Part shown: positions 14,352-22,157 of the stretch, one piece after another
How the letters are laid out: each line of letters begins with the position of its first letter
Position numbering within the stretch: the first letter of the stretch is position 1
IMG/VR virus record: IMGVR_UViG_3300046474_000372
Coordinates: 1-56,805 of that record
Strand: one strand, 5' to 3'
DNA: 56,805 nt
Source: a virus
Translations under genes and position numbers: made by a program
Notes under the pieces: generated by a model
The model's input: the letters and a program-made list of their open reading frames with translations, nothing else
What the model was told of the DNA's origin: nothing
Databases searched by the model: none

Positions 14352-15434
14352 TTAATCACGCTGGAGAGCGCTCCAGACATCGTTACTTCTTCCAGTTGTT
14401 TTATCTGTGCCTGGATCGTAGAATGCTGCATCTAAAACTGGGCCACCTGCTCTGATAACACCCGATACAGCGCTTGCTGAAGTTCTACCGATAGCCTTTG
14501 CTGTGTTCTTAGCTGTTGGCTTACCTAGAGCTGCAATGTTATTCTTAACAGAGTTGTTAATTGCCTTTCCAGCTGCTGCCGCTGCTCTGAATGGTGTAGA
14601 CGCTGCAACACCAATAGCCTTACCAGCTACATAAGCAGGGTTTGCTTTTTGAGCTGCATTCATTGCAGACTTAGCACCACCTTGCATCGCCTTATTGAAG
14701 ATATTAGATTTTACACCTTGAGCAGCATCTGCTGCACGTTTCTGAAGCTCTGAACGTTCACGTTGTTCACGGACCAGTGCACGAGCCTGTTTGTACAGTT
14801 CTGCAAATCCAGTAGCTTCTTTAAGTTGTGCAACTTTAAACAGTCCAAGCTCTCCAAGTTCACGGTATCCCTTAACCTCGCCAGAAACGAGGATAGAAAG
14901 CTCTGAGAAGGTCTTCTCATCCGTGACACATGCCAGCTTATCCATCCAAGCGTCATCCTTACCAAGAGCCTTTGCGGCCTTCACAAGCATATCCGCTACT
15001 ACAATACTATCCATTTCAATACGTTCAAGAGCTTCTTTGTTAGCTGAAGCCGACTTGATGAGGTATGTAAGCTGTTCTGCTTCGACCAATTGAAGGTCTG
15101 TTGCCGATGCTTCTTTTTCTAGTTCTGCCTTCAGTTCTTCGGTAGTTACTTGGGCAACCTTCTCCTGGAAATTATCAGGAATAGTAGCGGCTGACATAAC
15201 TTCTGCAAACTTAGCTAGTGGGAATTCTACTGTACGATCTTCTGCGTGCTGAAGAATTTTCAAATAAGCAATATTATTCGTTGATTCTACTGCCCGCTTT
15301 ACTTGTTCTACATTCAGTTCATAAGCGGCTGCTTGTTTAGCTAGACCTTTGCTCAGAGGAACTTTGTTATTCAGGAAATCTTCAACTGCTTGAACTGAGA
15401 TATCCCGAAGAAGTTCAGGGGTTACGTTTGCCAT
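14352..15434 (-). CDS. Ala-rich helical internal head protein
   Basis: A 360-aa protein. The start is taken as the ATG at 15434 (MANVTPELL) because GGAG lies 6 nt upstream, inside an earlier in-frame ATG at 15446. The N-terminal 240 residues are helical and carry many K-(E/Q/V)-A sites (LAKQAAAY, QEKVAQ, LEKEASAT, LFKVAQ). The C-terminal third is Ala/Gly/Lys-rich ('PFRAAAAAGKAINNSVKNNI') and could bind DNA or membrane. It overlaps the 56-aa basic gene by 20 nt. A prohead core protein cut during maturation is plausible. Confidence 0.6.
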   Translation of the reverse strand: MANVTPELLRDISVQAVEDFLNNKVPLSKGLAKQAAAYELNVEQVKRAVESTNNIAYLKILQHAEDRTVEFPLAKFAEVMSAATIPDNFQEKVAQVTTEELKAELEKEASATDLQLVEAEQLTYLIKSASANKEALERIEMDSIVVADMLVKAAKALGKDDAWMDKLACVTDEKTFSELSILVSGEVKGYRELGELGLFKVAQLKEATGFAELYKQARALVREQRERSELQKRAADAAQGVKSNIFNKAMQGGAKSAMNAAQKANPAYVAGKAIGVAASTPFRAAAAAGKAINNSVKNNIAALGKPTAKNTAKAIGRTSASAVSGVIRAGGPVLDAAFYDPGTDKTTGRSNDVWSALQRD

Positions 15435-15585
15435 TTTTGGCTCCATGTTTCTGTGACTTTATTTTAACCTTGGCAGACAAGGAGACAAAAGGCTTCTTAG
15501 GGTGCTTAATAGGCTTTTGACCAGCACGCATAGTAAGCTGACCACTCTTCTTCTTTGATGCGATTTTTTCTAGATACTTATTCAT
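15415..15585 (-). CDS. 56-aa very basic NKYLEKIA-tagged protein
   Basis: Starts MNKYLEKIASKKKSGQL and continues with a Lys/Arg/His-rich, Pro-containing tail (contains KPIKHPKKPF and VKIKSQKHG, ends KRNP). No acidic residue occurs after the tag. It lies between the 229-aa gene (ends 15588) and the 360-aa gene, overlapping the latter by 20 nt. The identical tag makes it convincing despite its length. Composition suggests nucleic-acid binding, like the small basic internal proteins of T4 heads. Confidence 0.75.
   Translation of the reverse strand: MNKYLEKIASKKKSGQLTMRAGQKPIKHPKKPFVSLSAKVKIKSQKHGAKNGKRNP
15460..15466 (-). promoter_or_regulatory. Late promoter motif GTTAAAATA within the basic gene
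   Basis: Minus strand reads CAAGGT-TAAAATA-AAGTC, 26 nt upstream of the start at 15434, the same spacing as at 4466, 20973 and 37226. Confidence 0.55.
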
Positions 15586-15587
15586 AA

Positions 15588-16277
15588 TTAGTCGTTACTA
15601 TCTGAGTCAACCTTATATAGATCGCCATTCAACTCTGCCATACTAAAACCTTCCAGACTCTCAAAACCCTCGAAATCAGGTACCACTTCTCTAATAGCGA
15701 TTTCAAGATCTTTCTTAGCTGCGCCAGCATCCGTTGTCCAAATCTTAAGAAGACGTGCTATGTCCATTGACAGCTTCGTCCACTTAGTAGCTTCTCGACT
15801 AGATTCCGATGCGTTTTGGCTGAACATGGCCTCACGGCTCTTGTACACGCATGTCGTGAAGAGATCGACCAAACCTTCAACAGGAGAAATAGTTACTTGT
15901 TTACCCATTCTCCATGAGATGAATGGTAAACCTTGACTGAGCGCCCAAGTTTTAAGAGCAGCTTCTGTTTTGTCACGCACATCCAAGAGTTCCATCTTAC
16001 TTAGCTTATCCAGTTCCATAACATCATAAAAGATGTCGTTGTACATTTGGATAACTTCCGCTGGAATTTCAAGGATGTGGGAAATAGCGTTTACGTCGTT
16101 GCTGCAAAGAAGACTAGCTTCGACGTAACCCTTTTTTAGCTTCGATTCTTTTAAAGGTATGGCTTTCAGATAGGCGGTACGCTCCGGACAATCTTCTCCG
16201 GATAGTATCTTGTCAACTAGCGGGTCAGCCCCGCTAACTTCGTTACGGATGTGTAATTCTCTCTGATTAACGCGCAT
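15588..16277 (-). CDS. Uncharacterised 229-aa structural-region protein
   Basis: A soluble, helical, acidic protein ('FEGFESLEGFSMAELNGD' near the C-terminus). No membrane segment and no recognised motif. It lies 10 nt downstream of the 655-aa gene and 2 nt before the basic tagged gene, so it is part of the head operon. Confidence 0.55.
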   Translation of the reverse strand: MRVNQRELHIRNEVSGADPLVDKILSGEDCPERTAYLKAIPLKESKLKKGYVEASLLCSNDVNAISHILEIPAEVIQMYNDIFYDVMELDKLSKMELLDVRDKTEAALKTWALSQGLPFISWRMGKQVTISPVEGLVDLFTTCVYKSREAMFSQNASESSREATKWTKLSMDIARLLKIWTTDAGAAKKDLEIAIREVVPDFEGFESLEGFSMAELNGDLYKVDSDSND

Positions 16278-16287
16278 ATCTTCATGT

Positions 16288-18255
16288 TTACTCTTTTACC
16301 GACATTTGTTTGCCGGGTGCTTCCGTATCGATAGAATCGCTGACAGCAGCTAGTTCCTTCAGTTTAATGAAGTTATCGCCAAGTAAGCGGTATACGGTCT
16401 TAAGTGAAGCCAAGAATGCATAAACCTGATCTGCATCATTTGCCTCTGCAAGACGACTGATGTGTACACGGGCCATGAATAGAGTACGACCAAGCTTATC
16501 AATCGCTTCTTCAATGTCTGGCAGATATTCTGAAATCTGTTCGAACATGTCAGGCGCTTGTAGAAGCTCAGAAATAATCGTAGCTTCAGTTACCTGAGCA
16601 TCTCCAGCTTTCAGAGACTCTTGAACGTTAGAAACCATGCTGCCATTTGGCTTGTAAGCACCGTTCATCGTAACTTCATCTGGCTCGATACCTGTTAGGT
16701 CTTCTTCGCCGTAGTTAGGAATATTGCCGTCTGCTGAATCAGTCGTGAAACCAGCACGCTTAGTCATGTAGATCTTTGTGAACTTGACTTCCTTAGCCTG
16801 CTTTACAAATGATGCAGCATGTTCCGGATCAATACCCTCCCCTACTACTAGGCGCTTCATTACATCAGCTTCGAAACCAGCAGTCTTACCGTTGATAGCA
16901 AATTCGATGCCATCATAGCCGAGATTCATCTCTTCGCCAAGCCACTGAATATCTGTAAGCTTACGTTTGTGAGCTGCTGCGTTTACGTTTACTTCTAGCT
17001 CACCAGTAATGTCTCTACGCAGTTTGAGAATAACCGAATTATGCGGAATAAAGATCTCATGCTTAGAGCCCTTACCGCAAATACTAATTTCACCTGCAAC
17101 ATTACGATAGCCGTACACAGTTACTGCACCATACCCTGTTTGGTATGAAGAACCAGTTGCTTCTACGCCTAGGCTACTCAGAGCCACACGGTTAATAGAA
17201 ATCGGACCCAGGAACTTACCTGAGTTAAGCACGATTGCGATTTTATCACCAGATTCTACATCTTTCAACATTACTGGTGGATTATATTCGAAAAGAGTTT
17301 TTAAGACTTCTTTCCTGTCAAGATTGTCGCCTACCGTAATAAAGCTACCTGAAAGTGCATAGTCGCCTGATGTAAAAATTGCTAGTGACGAAGTAGGATC
17401 CTCGTAACTGCGACCATAACTTGTACTTACACCTCTTGGGCTAGAACCCACAGTATACATTTTCGGAACGTACGCATCACGAGACGAGCCATTAGTAAGC
17501 ATAATTTCAAAATCTTTATCTCCGTCAAGATTTGTGATGTTACGGAAGGTCCCTGAAGAATTGAAATCATGGATACATACAGCCACGCGTGAAGAAGGTT
17601 GCTCACCAGAGATATGATAACCGTCGTTCAGGATTGAGGAGATCTGATCTGGGGTCATGCTTGGGTTTGCATCTGTTACTACTGAGATCGGAACCTCGTT
17701 AGTAGCAGCAGCCATACTTTCCGGCTTTTTCTTTAGAACATCAAAGATCGCCTTCAGTCCATACATCTGATCGAGCGAGTCGTATACTGACTTTTCTGCT
17801 GCGATCTTTTCCATAGTAACCTGCTTTAGATAGTCAGGCATACTGGCTAGAAACTCAGTCAGACGACTGGTACTAGCATAAACATGTTTACCAGTGCGCG
17901 GGGGATTAATCATGTCCGCAACACTAGGATTACCAACGACAGTCTTCGGAATCTCCGTAGGCTTGCCTTGTTCGAGTTGGCTTGAGGCAACGACAAGCGT
18001 TACCGTCTTCTTTGTCAGAGGGAAGAATTTCTTGTCTGTATCAAAGAAGATTGAATCAATAGGGAATACGTTATCGTTTTTAGCTACAACTGGGATGAAG
18101 AAGATTTCGGTTCCGACTCTCAATACGAAAACGCCGACTTGAATGCCGGTGTCGTCTTGAAGTTCATCAGAAACATCCTTAAACGTAATAATGTAATTTC
18201 CTAGCTCCGGAACAGTTTGAAGCAGTTTGGCGAGAGCGATGTCGGAGAAATCCAT
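16288..18255 (-). CDS. Large virion protein, 655 aa
   Basis: Residues ~1-130 are beta-rich; ~135-165 include 'LKQVTMEKIAAEKSVYD', an internal tag-like EKIA sequence; the middle (~190-450) is beta-rich with Gly/Ser/Tyr; ~465-490 contain 'MKRLVVGEGIDPEHAASFVK', a further copy of the FDxAVxxVKxA module; the C-terminal 130 residues are helical. No enzyme motif is seen. Its promoter lies 40 nt upstream. A multidomain head or tail protein, possibly processed near the EKIA site, is inferred. Confidence 0.6.
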   Translation of the reverse strand: MDFSDIALAKLLQTVPELGNYIITFKDVSDELQDDTGIQVGVFVLRVGTEIFFIPVVAKNDNVFPIDSIFFDTDKKFFPLTKKTVTLVVASSQLEQGKPTEIPKTVVGNPSVADMINPPRTGKHVYASTSRLTEFLASMPDYLKQVTMEKIAAEKSVYDSLDQMYGLKAIFDVLKKKPESMAAATNEVPISVVTDANPSMTPDQISSILNDGYHISGEQPSSRVAVCIHDFNSSGTFRNITNLDGDKDFEIMLTNGSSRDAYVPKMYTVGSSPRGVSTSYGRSYEDPTSSLAIFTSGDYALSGSFITVGDNLDRKEVLKTLFEYNPPVMLKDVESGDKIAIVLNSGKFLGPISINRVALSSLGVEATGSSYQTGYGAVTVYGYRNVAGEISICGKGSKHEIFIPHNSVILKLRRDITGELEVNVNAAAHKRKLTDIQWLGEEMNLGYDGIEFAINGKTAGFEADVMKRLVVGEGIDPEHAASFVKQAKEVKFTKIYMTKRAGFTTDSADGNIPNYGEEDLTGIEPDEVTMNGAYKPNGSMVSNVQESLKAGDAQVTEATIISELLQAPDMFEQISEYLPDIEEAIDKLGRTLFMARVHISRLAEANDADQVYAFLASLKTVYRLLGDNFIKLKELAAVSDSIDTEAPGKQMSVKE

Positions 18256-18294
18256 TTATAACAGTCCTTTGAAATATAAGCTCAATTATGCAGA

Positions 18295-18301
18295 TATTTT
18301 A
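18295..18301 (-). promoter_or_regulatory. Late promoter motif CTGTTAAAATA
   Basis: Minus strand reads TTCTGT-TAAAATA-TCTGC, 40 nt before the start at 18255. Confidence 0.65.
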
Positions 18302-18334
18302 ACAGAATAAGCTGCATTTAGTCTACGTTTGATT

Positions 18335-19120
18335 TTAGCACCCAGGTGGATGCTGATTGTCACCTGAAGCTACGGTAATTGTCGGGCCAGCTGCTGCACC
18401 ATTAGCGTCCTTGTTTGCAACTGCTACTCCGCCTGGACCATTAGCGCTGGTGAAGGATGAACCGTAATAAACAGCAGCTACGTAAGCCTCTGCAGAACTA
18501 CCATTACCCTTATCATTAGAAGCTAGACCAATATAGCCTCTGAATGTTGCTTGCATACGACTATCATACGTAAATTGTCCGATCGTAAACTTGTTTCCTG
18601 CTTGCTTTACAAGCTTGTATTTCTGTTCAAGAATAACTAGTCCAGCAAGAATTTGATCTTCGACAGTGTTTTGACCATTGAACTTAGCTGACAAGCTCTC
18701 ACCAGGGTTTACGCAAAGTCTTGAAACCAAGTCTGGCCTTGCTATTTCAATTACGCACTTACCGAGTTTTTGAGATCCACCCTTTACATGATTCCAACCC
18801 ATACTCTGCATAACGCCCCAAGCCCGTAAGCCCTGATCAACGTTAATAGATTGTTGGCCAATACCTTTCCCTAATACAGATTGCACAGCACTAGCGTTGA
18901 TATAATCCCTTGCTCCAGATGAATTAATGGGTTTTAGAGCAGGGCCTTGGGCATTAACGTTGAAATGGCTCTCATGCTGGATTTGAGCCATTAGCAACTT
19001 AACAATGTCTGTTTCTTTACCCAAGGTATTAGCAAAAAACTGGTTCAGTAAATTGCTAAGCGTAGTGCTACAAATCTGTTTAATCGACGTATCGATAACT
19101 GATCCTGTAGCTGATGCCAT
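18335..19120 (-). CDS. Virion lytic transglycosylase (SLT-like)
   Basis: A 261-aa protein with the soluble lytic transglycosylase signature: catalytic E50 in 'LLMAQIQHESHFN' and 'AWGVMQS' (100-106) for the G-x-M-Q motif. The family cleaves the MurNAc-GlcNAc bond of peptidoglycan. No signal peptide is present, and it lies in the late virion block directly after beta-prime C (1-nt overlap), so a tail-associated enzyme that opens the cell wall at entry is more likely than an endolysin. The C-terminal 50 residues are Gly/Ala/Ser-rich. Confidence 0.7.
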   Translation of the reverse strand: MASATGSVIDTSIKQICSTTLSNLLNQFFANTLGKETDIVKLLMAQIQHESHFNVNAQGPALKPINSSGARDYINASAVQSVLGKGIGQQSINVDQGLRAWGVMQSMGWNHVKGGSQKLGKCVIEIARPDLVSRLCVNPGESLSAKFNGQNTVEDQILAGLVILEQKYKLVKQAGNKFTIGQFTYDSRMQATFRGYIGLASNDKGNGSSAEAYVAAVYYGSSFTSANGPGGVAVANKDANGAAAGPTITVASGDNQHPPGC

Positions 19121-20946
19121 TAATACTGTCCTCCAGGACCTTCACCGAATTCACTACCGAGAATGTACGGAGTGATAGGCTCTGTACTGTGTACGTCTGA
19201 TTCAGCACCTACTGCAGCACTTTCACGAATTGTATTCTTAAGACCTGAGAAGGAAAGCTTTGAAACCCAGTTTTCATCAAGTAGCTTGGCTGTCTTAAGA
19301 CCTGGAACGATCGGAGTTACTGTGAGTCCAGTATTAGCTACGTGAACTGTCTTAACGCCGTGACCCTTAAGTTCATTGATGTGGTTGCCATCAAGAAGAG
19401 TACCTGCTGTAAGTTCTAACACACCCTTTGCGAGTAACTTACCTTCAGCCTTTTCAAGAGGCACTTCACCAGCCGTATTTGTCAGGTATTTTTGAATAGT
19501 GTTTACATCAACCTTCTGGCCCGGTAGAAAGCCTGTCTCACCTGGATCTTGAACTTCTACGTGCTTAATAAGATTCTTAGCAATCATTTCGAAGTGACGG
19601 GGATCAAGGTCAGAACCATAGATACCACGAAGTTCGTGGGCCATGTGAATGCGACCGGCACCAAGGCCTTTCAATGCAACTAACTTACGTGGATTTACAA
19701 CTCCAGTTGAAAGAGTATCGCCCTTAAGAACGTTGTCCCCAACAGCTACTTTAAGATTTTGAACTCGTGGGACGAAGTGCATTTGTTCATTAACAAATAC
19801 CTGATGGTCACCAAGAGGCGTTTGCTTAATTGCTGAAACTACGCCATTGATACCAGTAATCGTGGCTTCATCTTTAAAGTTCTCAGCTGGGTTACGGAGC
19901 AGGTTTGAAGCCTGTTCGTATGAGTTACCCTTACGAGCACCAACTGATGCCTTGTGCTTCGTTGAAAGCATTGACTGAGTCAGAACTTCAGAAACAGATT
20001 GGGCAGCGATTACGCCCACATTTTCACCTATCTCAGCTGGCTTACCATTTCCCATTAGACCATAACATTTCTTGCAAACACCTTGGTGAGCTTCACATGT
20101 AAGTGCGCTGCGAACCTTTATGTTTTTATGACCTGAGCTAACCAGTTCCTTATAATAGGCTTCATCGATGAGATGATTTGTACCTGCCTCGTATCTTCCA
20201 ACAGCACCCTTCTTATCAACGATGGGAAGCAGAATACCATTGGTAGTTCCGCAGTCATCAATCGTGATAGTTTCGTGGAATACCGTTGGGGAAAGTTCCT
20301 TGAACAGAGCACCTGGAAGCGCAGTTGAAAGCTGTGAAAGCACAGTACTACCTCTTCCCATGTAACTCATTGCGAGCATCTCAGCAGGAGACATGCCTTT
20401 TGCAAATGATGACTTAATTACGTATGGGACTAGCTCGCCCTTCAAGTTAATTGACATTAGCGGCGTTGAAGTACCAGTAGCAAGCTGTGTAGGATTACCA
20501 CGAGCGCCTGTACGAGCCATCTTGGCTGCAGTCGATCCTTTGGACAAAAGATGTTCCAGATTTTGCTTTTCTATCTTACCGTTGTATTCCCCGGTCAATG
20601 CACCAAGCTCATCATTTTCTTTAGTTTTCGGAAGTTTCTTTGCAAAAATTTGATGAACCTTTGTTTCAAATTCATCGATAATAGCTTGTCTGTCGTCGCT
20701 TTCGTTAATGTAGTCAGTTAACGGTGTAGTAGCGCCAATTTCAGTAGCCTTGTTAAAGAACTTCTTGCCGAGATCATTAATAACCTCGTGACTATTTTCG
20801 CCACCGTGTTTCAGAAGCACATTTACTAGATCTGAAATACCTTTCTTATCTAGAGGCCTATATAGGTCGTAGTTGTCTCTAGCTTCTTTGGTTGGCAGTT
20901 CGCTTTTTAGCTTTAGTGCCCCGGCTGTTGTGTATTTTTCTGACAT
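19120..20946 (-). CDS. RNA polymerase beta-prime subunit, C-terminal part
   Basis: A 608-aa protein covering the bacterial beta-prime from the region before the bridge helix to near the C-terminus. Visible signatures: 'MARTGARGNPTQLA' (~143-156), 'ITIDDCGT', the second zinc site 'TCEAHQGVCKKCYG' (~283-296) and the bridge/trigger-loop core 'GENVGVIAAQSVSE' followed by LTQSMLSTKHKAS. It completes a beta-prime whose catalytic N-part is at 27503. Jumbo phages such as phiKZ and AR9/PBS1 also carry split RNAP subunits. It has its own late promoter 27 nt upstream. Confidence 0.9.
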   Translation of the reverse strand: MSEKYTTAGALKLKSELPTKEARDNYDLYRPLDKKGISDLVNVLLKHGGENSHEVINDLGKKFFNKATEIGATTPLTDYINESDDRQAIIDEFETKVHQIFAKKLPKTKENDELGALTGEYNGKIEKQNLEHLLSKGSTAAKMARTGARGNPTQLATGTSTPLMSINLKGELVPYVIKSSFAKGMSPAEMLAMSYMGRGSTVLSQLSTALPGALFKELSPTVFHETITIDDCGTTNGILLPIVDKKGAVGRYEAGTNHLIDEAYYKELVSSGHKNIKVRSALTCEAHQGVCKKCYGLMGNGKPAEIGENVGVIAAQSVSEVLTQSMLSTKHKASVGARKGNSYEQASNLLRNPAENFKDEATITGINGVVSAIKQTPLGDHQVFVNEQMHFVPRVQNLKVAVGDNVLKGDTLSTGVVNPRKLVALKGLGAGRIHMAHELRGIYGSDLDPRHFEMIAKNLIKHVEVQDPGETGFLPGQKVDVNTIQKYLTNTAGEVPLEKAEGKLLAKGVLELTAGTLLDGNHINELKGHGVKTVHVANTGLTVTPIVPGLKTAKLLDENWVSKLSFSGLKNTIRESAAVGAESDVHSTEPITPYILGSEFGEGPGGQY

Positions 20947-20972
20947 GGATTTAGAGGTTAAAATTCAATTCC

Positions 20973-20979
20973 TATTTTA
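20973..20979 (-). promoter_or_regulatory. Late promoter motif GCTAAAATA, beta-prime C
   Basis: Minus strand reads TATAGC-TAAAATA-GGAAT, 27 nt before the start at 20946. Only 9 nt separate it from the divergent plus-strand promoter at 20989, so the two cannot easily be occupied together. Confidence 0.6.
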
Positions 20980-20988
20980 GCTATAACC

Positions 20989-20998
20989 TTGGTATAAG
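20989..20998 (+). promoter_or_regulatory. Plus-strand promoter TTGGTATAAG with 5' hairpin
   Basis: Exact motif. The RNA start region folds as AAAGTA-tG-GAAC-aca-GTTC-tg-TACTTT (21000-21026), placing a hairpin at the 5' end just before the ribosome site TAGGAG. Confidence 0.7.
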
Positions 20999-21038
20999 TA
21001 AAGTATGGAACACAGTTCTGTACTTTTAGGAGCCGAGC

Positions 21039-21176
21039 ATGTACAAAGTGGATTATGAGTTTGGAAACTTTTTTGTGTACAAACGCGGGAAGCGTCTTCC
21101 CAAACCTTTCACTTCCTTTAAAGAAGCTGAAGATCACATGGAGGAGCTGAAAAATGTTGGCAGCATACAGAGTTGA
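21039..21176 (+). CDS. Uncharacterised 45-aa protein
   Basis: ATG preceded by TAGGAG. Encodes a basic, aromatic-containing peptide starting MYKVDYEFGNFFVYKRGK. It overlaps the next gene by 23 nt, indicating coupled translation. No family recognised. Confidence 0.55.
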   Translation: MYKVDYEFGNFFVYKRGKRLPKPFTSFKEAEDHMEELKNVGSIQS

Positions 21177-21426
21177 AATGACAGAGTCTGAAGCTGGATG
21201 GGGTCAGCGTCCGGATGGCTATATCTATAGTCTGTCGAAAGAAAAGCTTCAAGTGAGACTGAAAGAGATCGATGCAGCAAAAGAGTACGAAGAGTACTCG
21301 TTCCCTTCCAGCGACGTAGTTCTTGTCGAAATCACCCCTGAATTTCAAGAGTTTTTGGAACTCGGAGATAAAGATCCGTATTGGACCCCTGTCGGCAAGC
21401 ACGCTGGCGACCTCACCCGCAAGTAA
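21154..21426 (+). CDS. Uncharacterised 90-aa protein, tandem paralogue 1
   Basis: Begins MLAAYRVEMTESEAGWGQR, then DGYIYSLSKEKL. The next gene opens with the same plan (MYAVYRVCMKEY...GWVDDGCIYSTQEH), so the two are a tandem duplicate pair of small alpha/beta proteins. GGAG lies upstream. Function unknown. Confidence 0.6.
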   Translation: MLAAYRVEMTESEAGWGQRPDGYIYSLSKEKLQVRLKEIDAAKEYEEYSFPSSDVVLVEITPEFQEFLELGDKDPYWTPVGKHAGDLTRK

Positions 21427-21448
21427 CTTCACATCATAGGGACAAGCT

Positions 21449-21817
21449 ATGTACGCAGTTTACCGTGTTTGCATGAAAGAGTACATTCCCGGCGTAGGTT
21501 GGGTCGATGACGGATGCATTTATTCCACGCAGGAACATGTGGTAGAACAAGAGCGTGATCGTCGCAAGAATCTCTTCTATCAAGAGTCCGGTAACGCTCA
21601 TGGAAGCATTGCCGAAATCGTAATCGTCCACGAATCGTTTTTGCGGGATCTTCACGTTCATCCCATTCTTTCCACTATGAAGGGTCCGCATCCCGCAGAT
21701 CAAGGTCTGTTGAGCGAACACACGGCCAAAGTCAAAGCAGCACAAAGCCTTTATAAGGTTTCTCGCACGGCTGCTCAACGTGCAAGAAATACCAATGTCC
21801 TTTCACCGGTTCTGTAG
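21449..21817 (+). CDS. Uncharacterised 122-aa protein, tandem paralogue 2
   Basis: Shares its first ~45 residues' pattern with the preceding gene and adds a basic helical tail (contains KVKAAQSLYKVSRTAAQRAR). GGGACA precedes the start. The last 86 nt overlap the convergent minus-strand gene at 21732. Confidence 0.6.
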   Translation: MYAVYRVCMKEYIPGVGWVDDGCIYSTQEHVVEQERDRRKNLFYQESGNAHGSIAEIVIVHESFLRDLHVHPILSTMKGPHPADQGLLSEHTAKVKAAQSLYKVSRTAAQRARNTNVLSPVL

Positions 21818-22157
21818 CTTCACATAGCTTGTAGTTCTTTTCCCAGGCAGGGCTGAGCGGGGTCAGATACACACGATCCCCCAGCCCGTACTTTTTCAGT
21901 AAAACTGGAAGGTGTTGGTATAAAGACTTAAATATCCCCTTACCTTTATTTTTACTCTTTGCAAGACTTTTTGCAGTTCCGCCAAACTCTCCAACAGCGT
22001 TTAATACAAGGTATCCTTTATAAATAGCAATGTCGATTGGGATTCCAGCTATCCAAGCTGTTCCTGGCAGCATCGTTGCATCTTTGAATTCTATCGACGT
22101 ATTGGCAAGCTTCGCCCAATCTCTAAGGAATTCATTATCTTTGATAAGTAGACTCAT
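21732..22157 (-). CDS. Uncharacterised protein, possibly acetyltransferase-like
   Basis: A 141-aa protein. 'SKNKGKGIFKSLYQHLPVLL' followed by 'LGDRVYLTPLSPAWEKNYKL' resembles the cofactor-loop helix and final strand of small N-acetyltransferases, but the match is weak. Its ATG is the reverse half of the palindrome CATATG shared with the divergent gene at 22158, and its 3' end overlaps the convergent neighbour by 86 nt. No promoter motif is seen. Confidence 0.5.
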   Translation of the reverse strand: MSLLIKDNEFLRDWAKLANTSIEFKDATMLPGTAWIAGIPIDIAIYKGYLVLNAVGEFGGTAKSLAKSKNKGKGIFKSLYQHLPVLLKKYGLGDRVYLTPLSPAWEKNYKLCEATEPVKGHWYFLHVEQPCEKPYKGFVLL

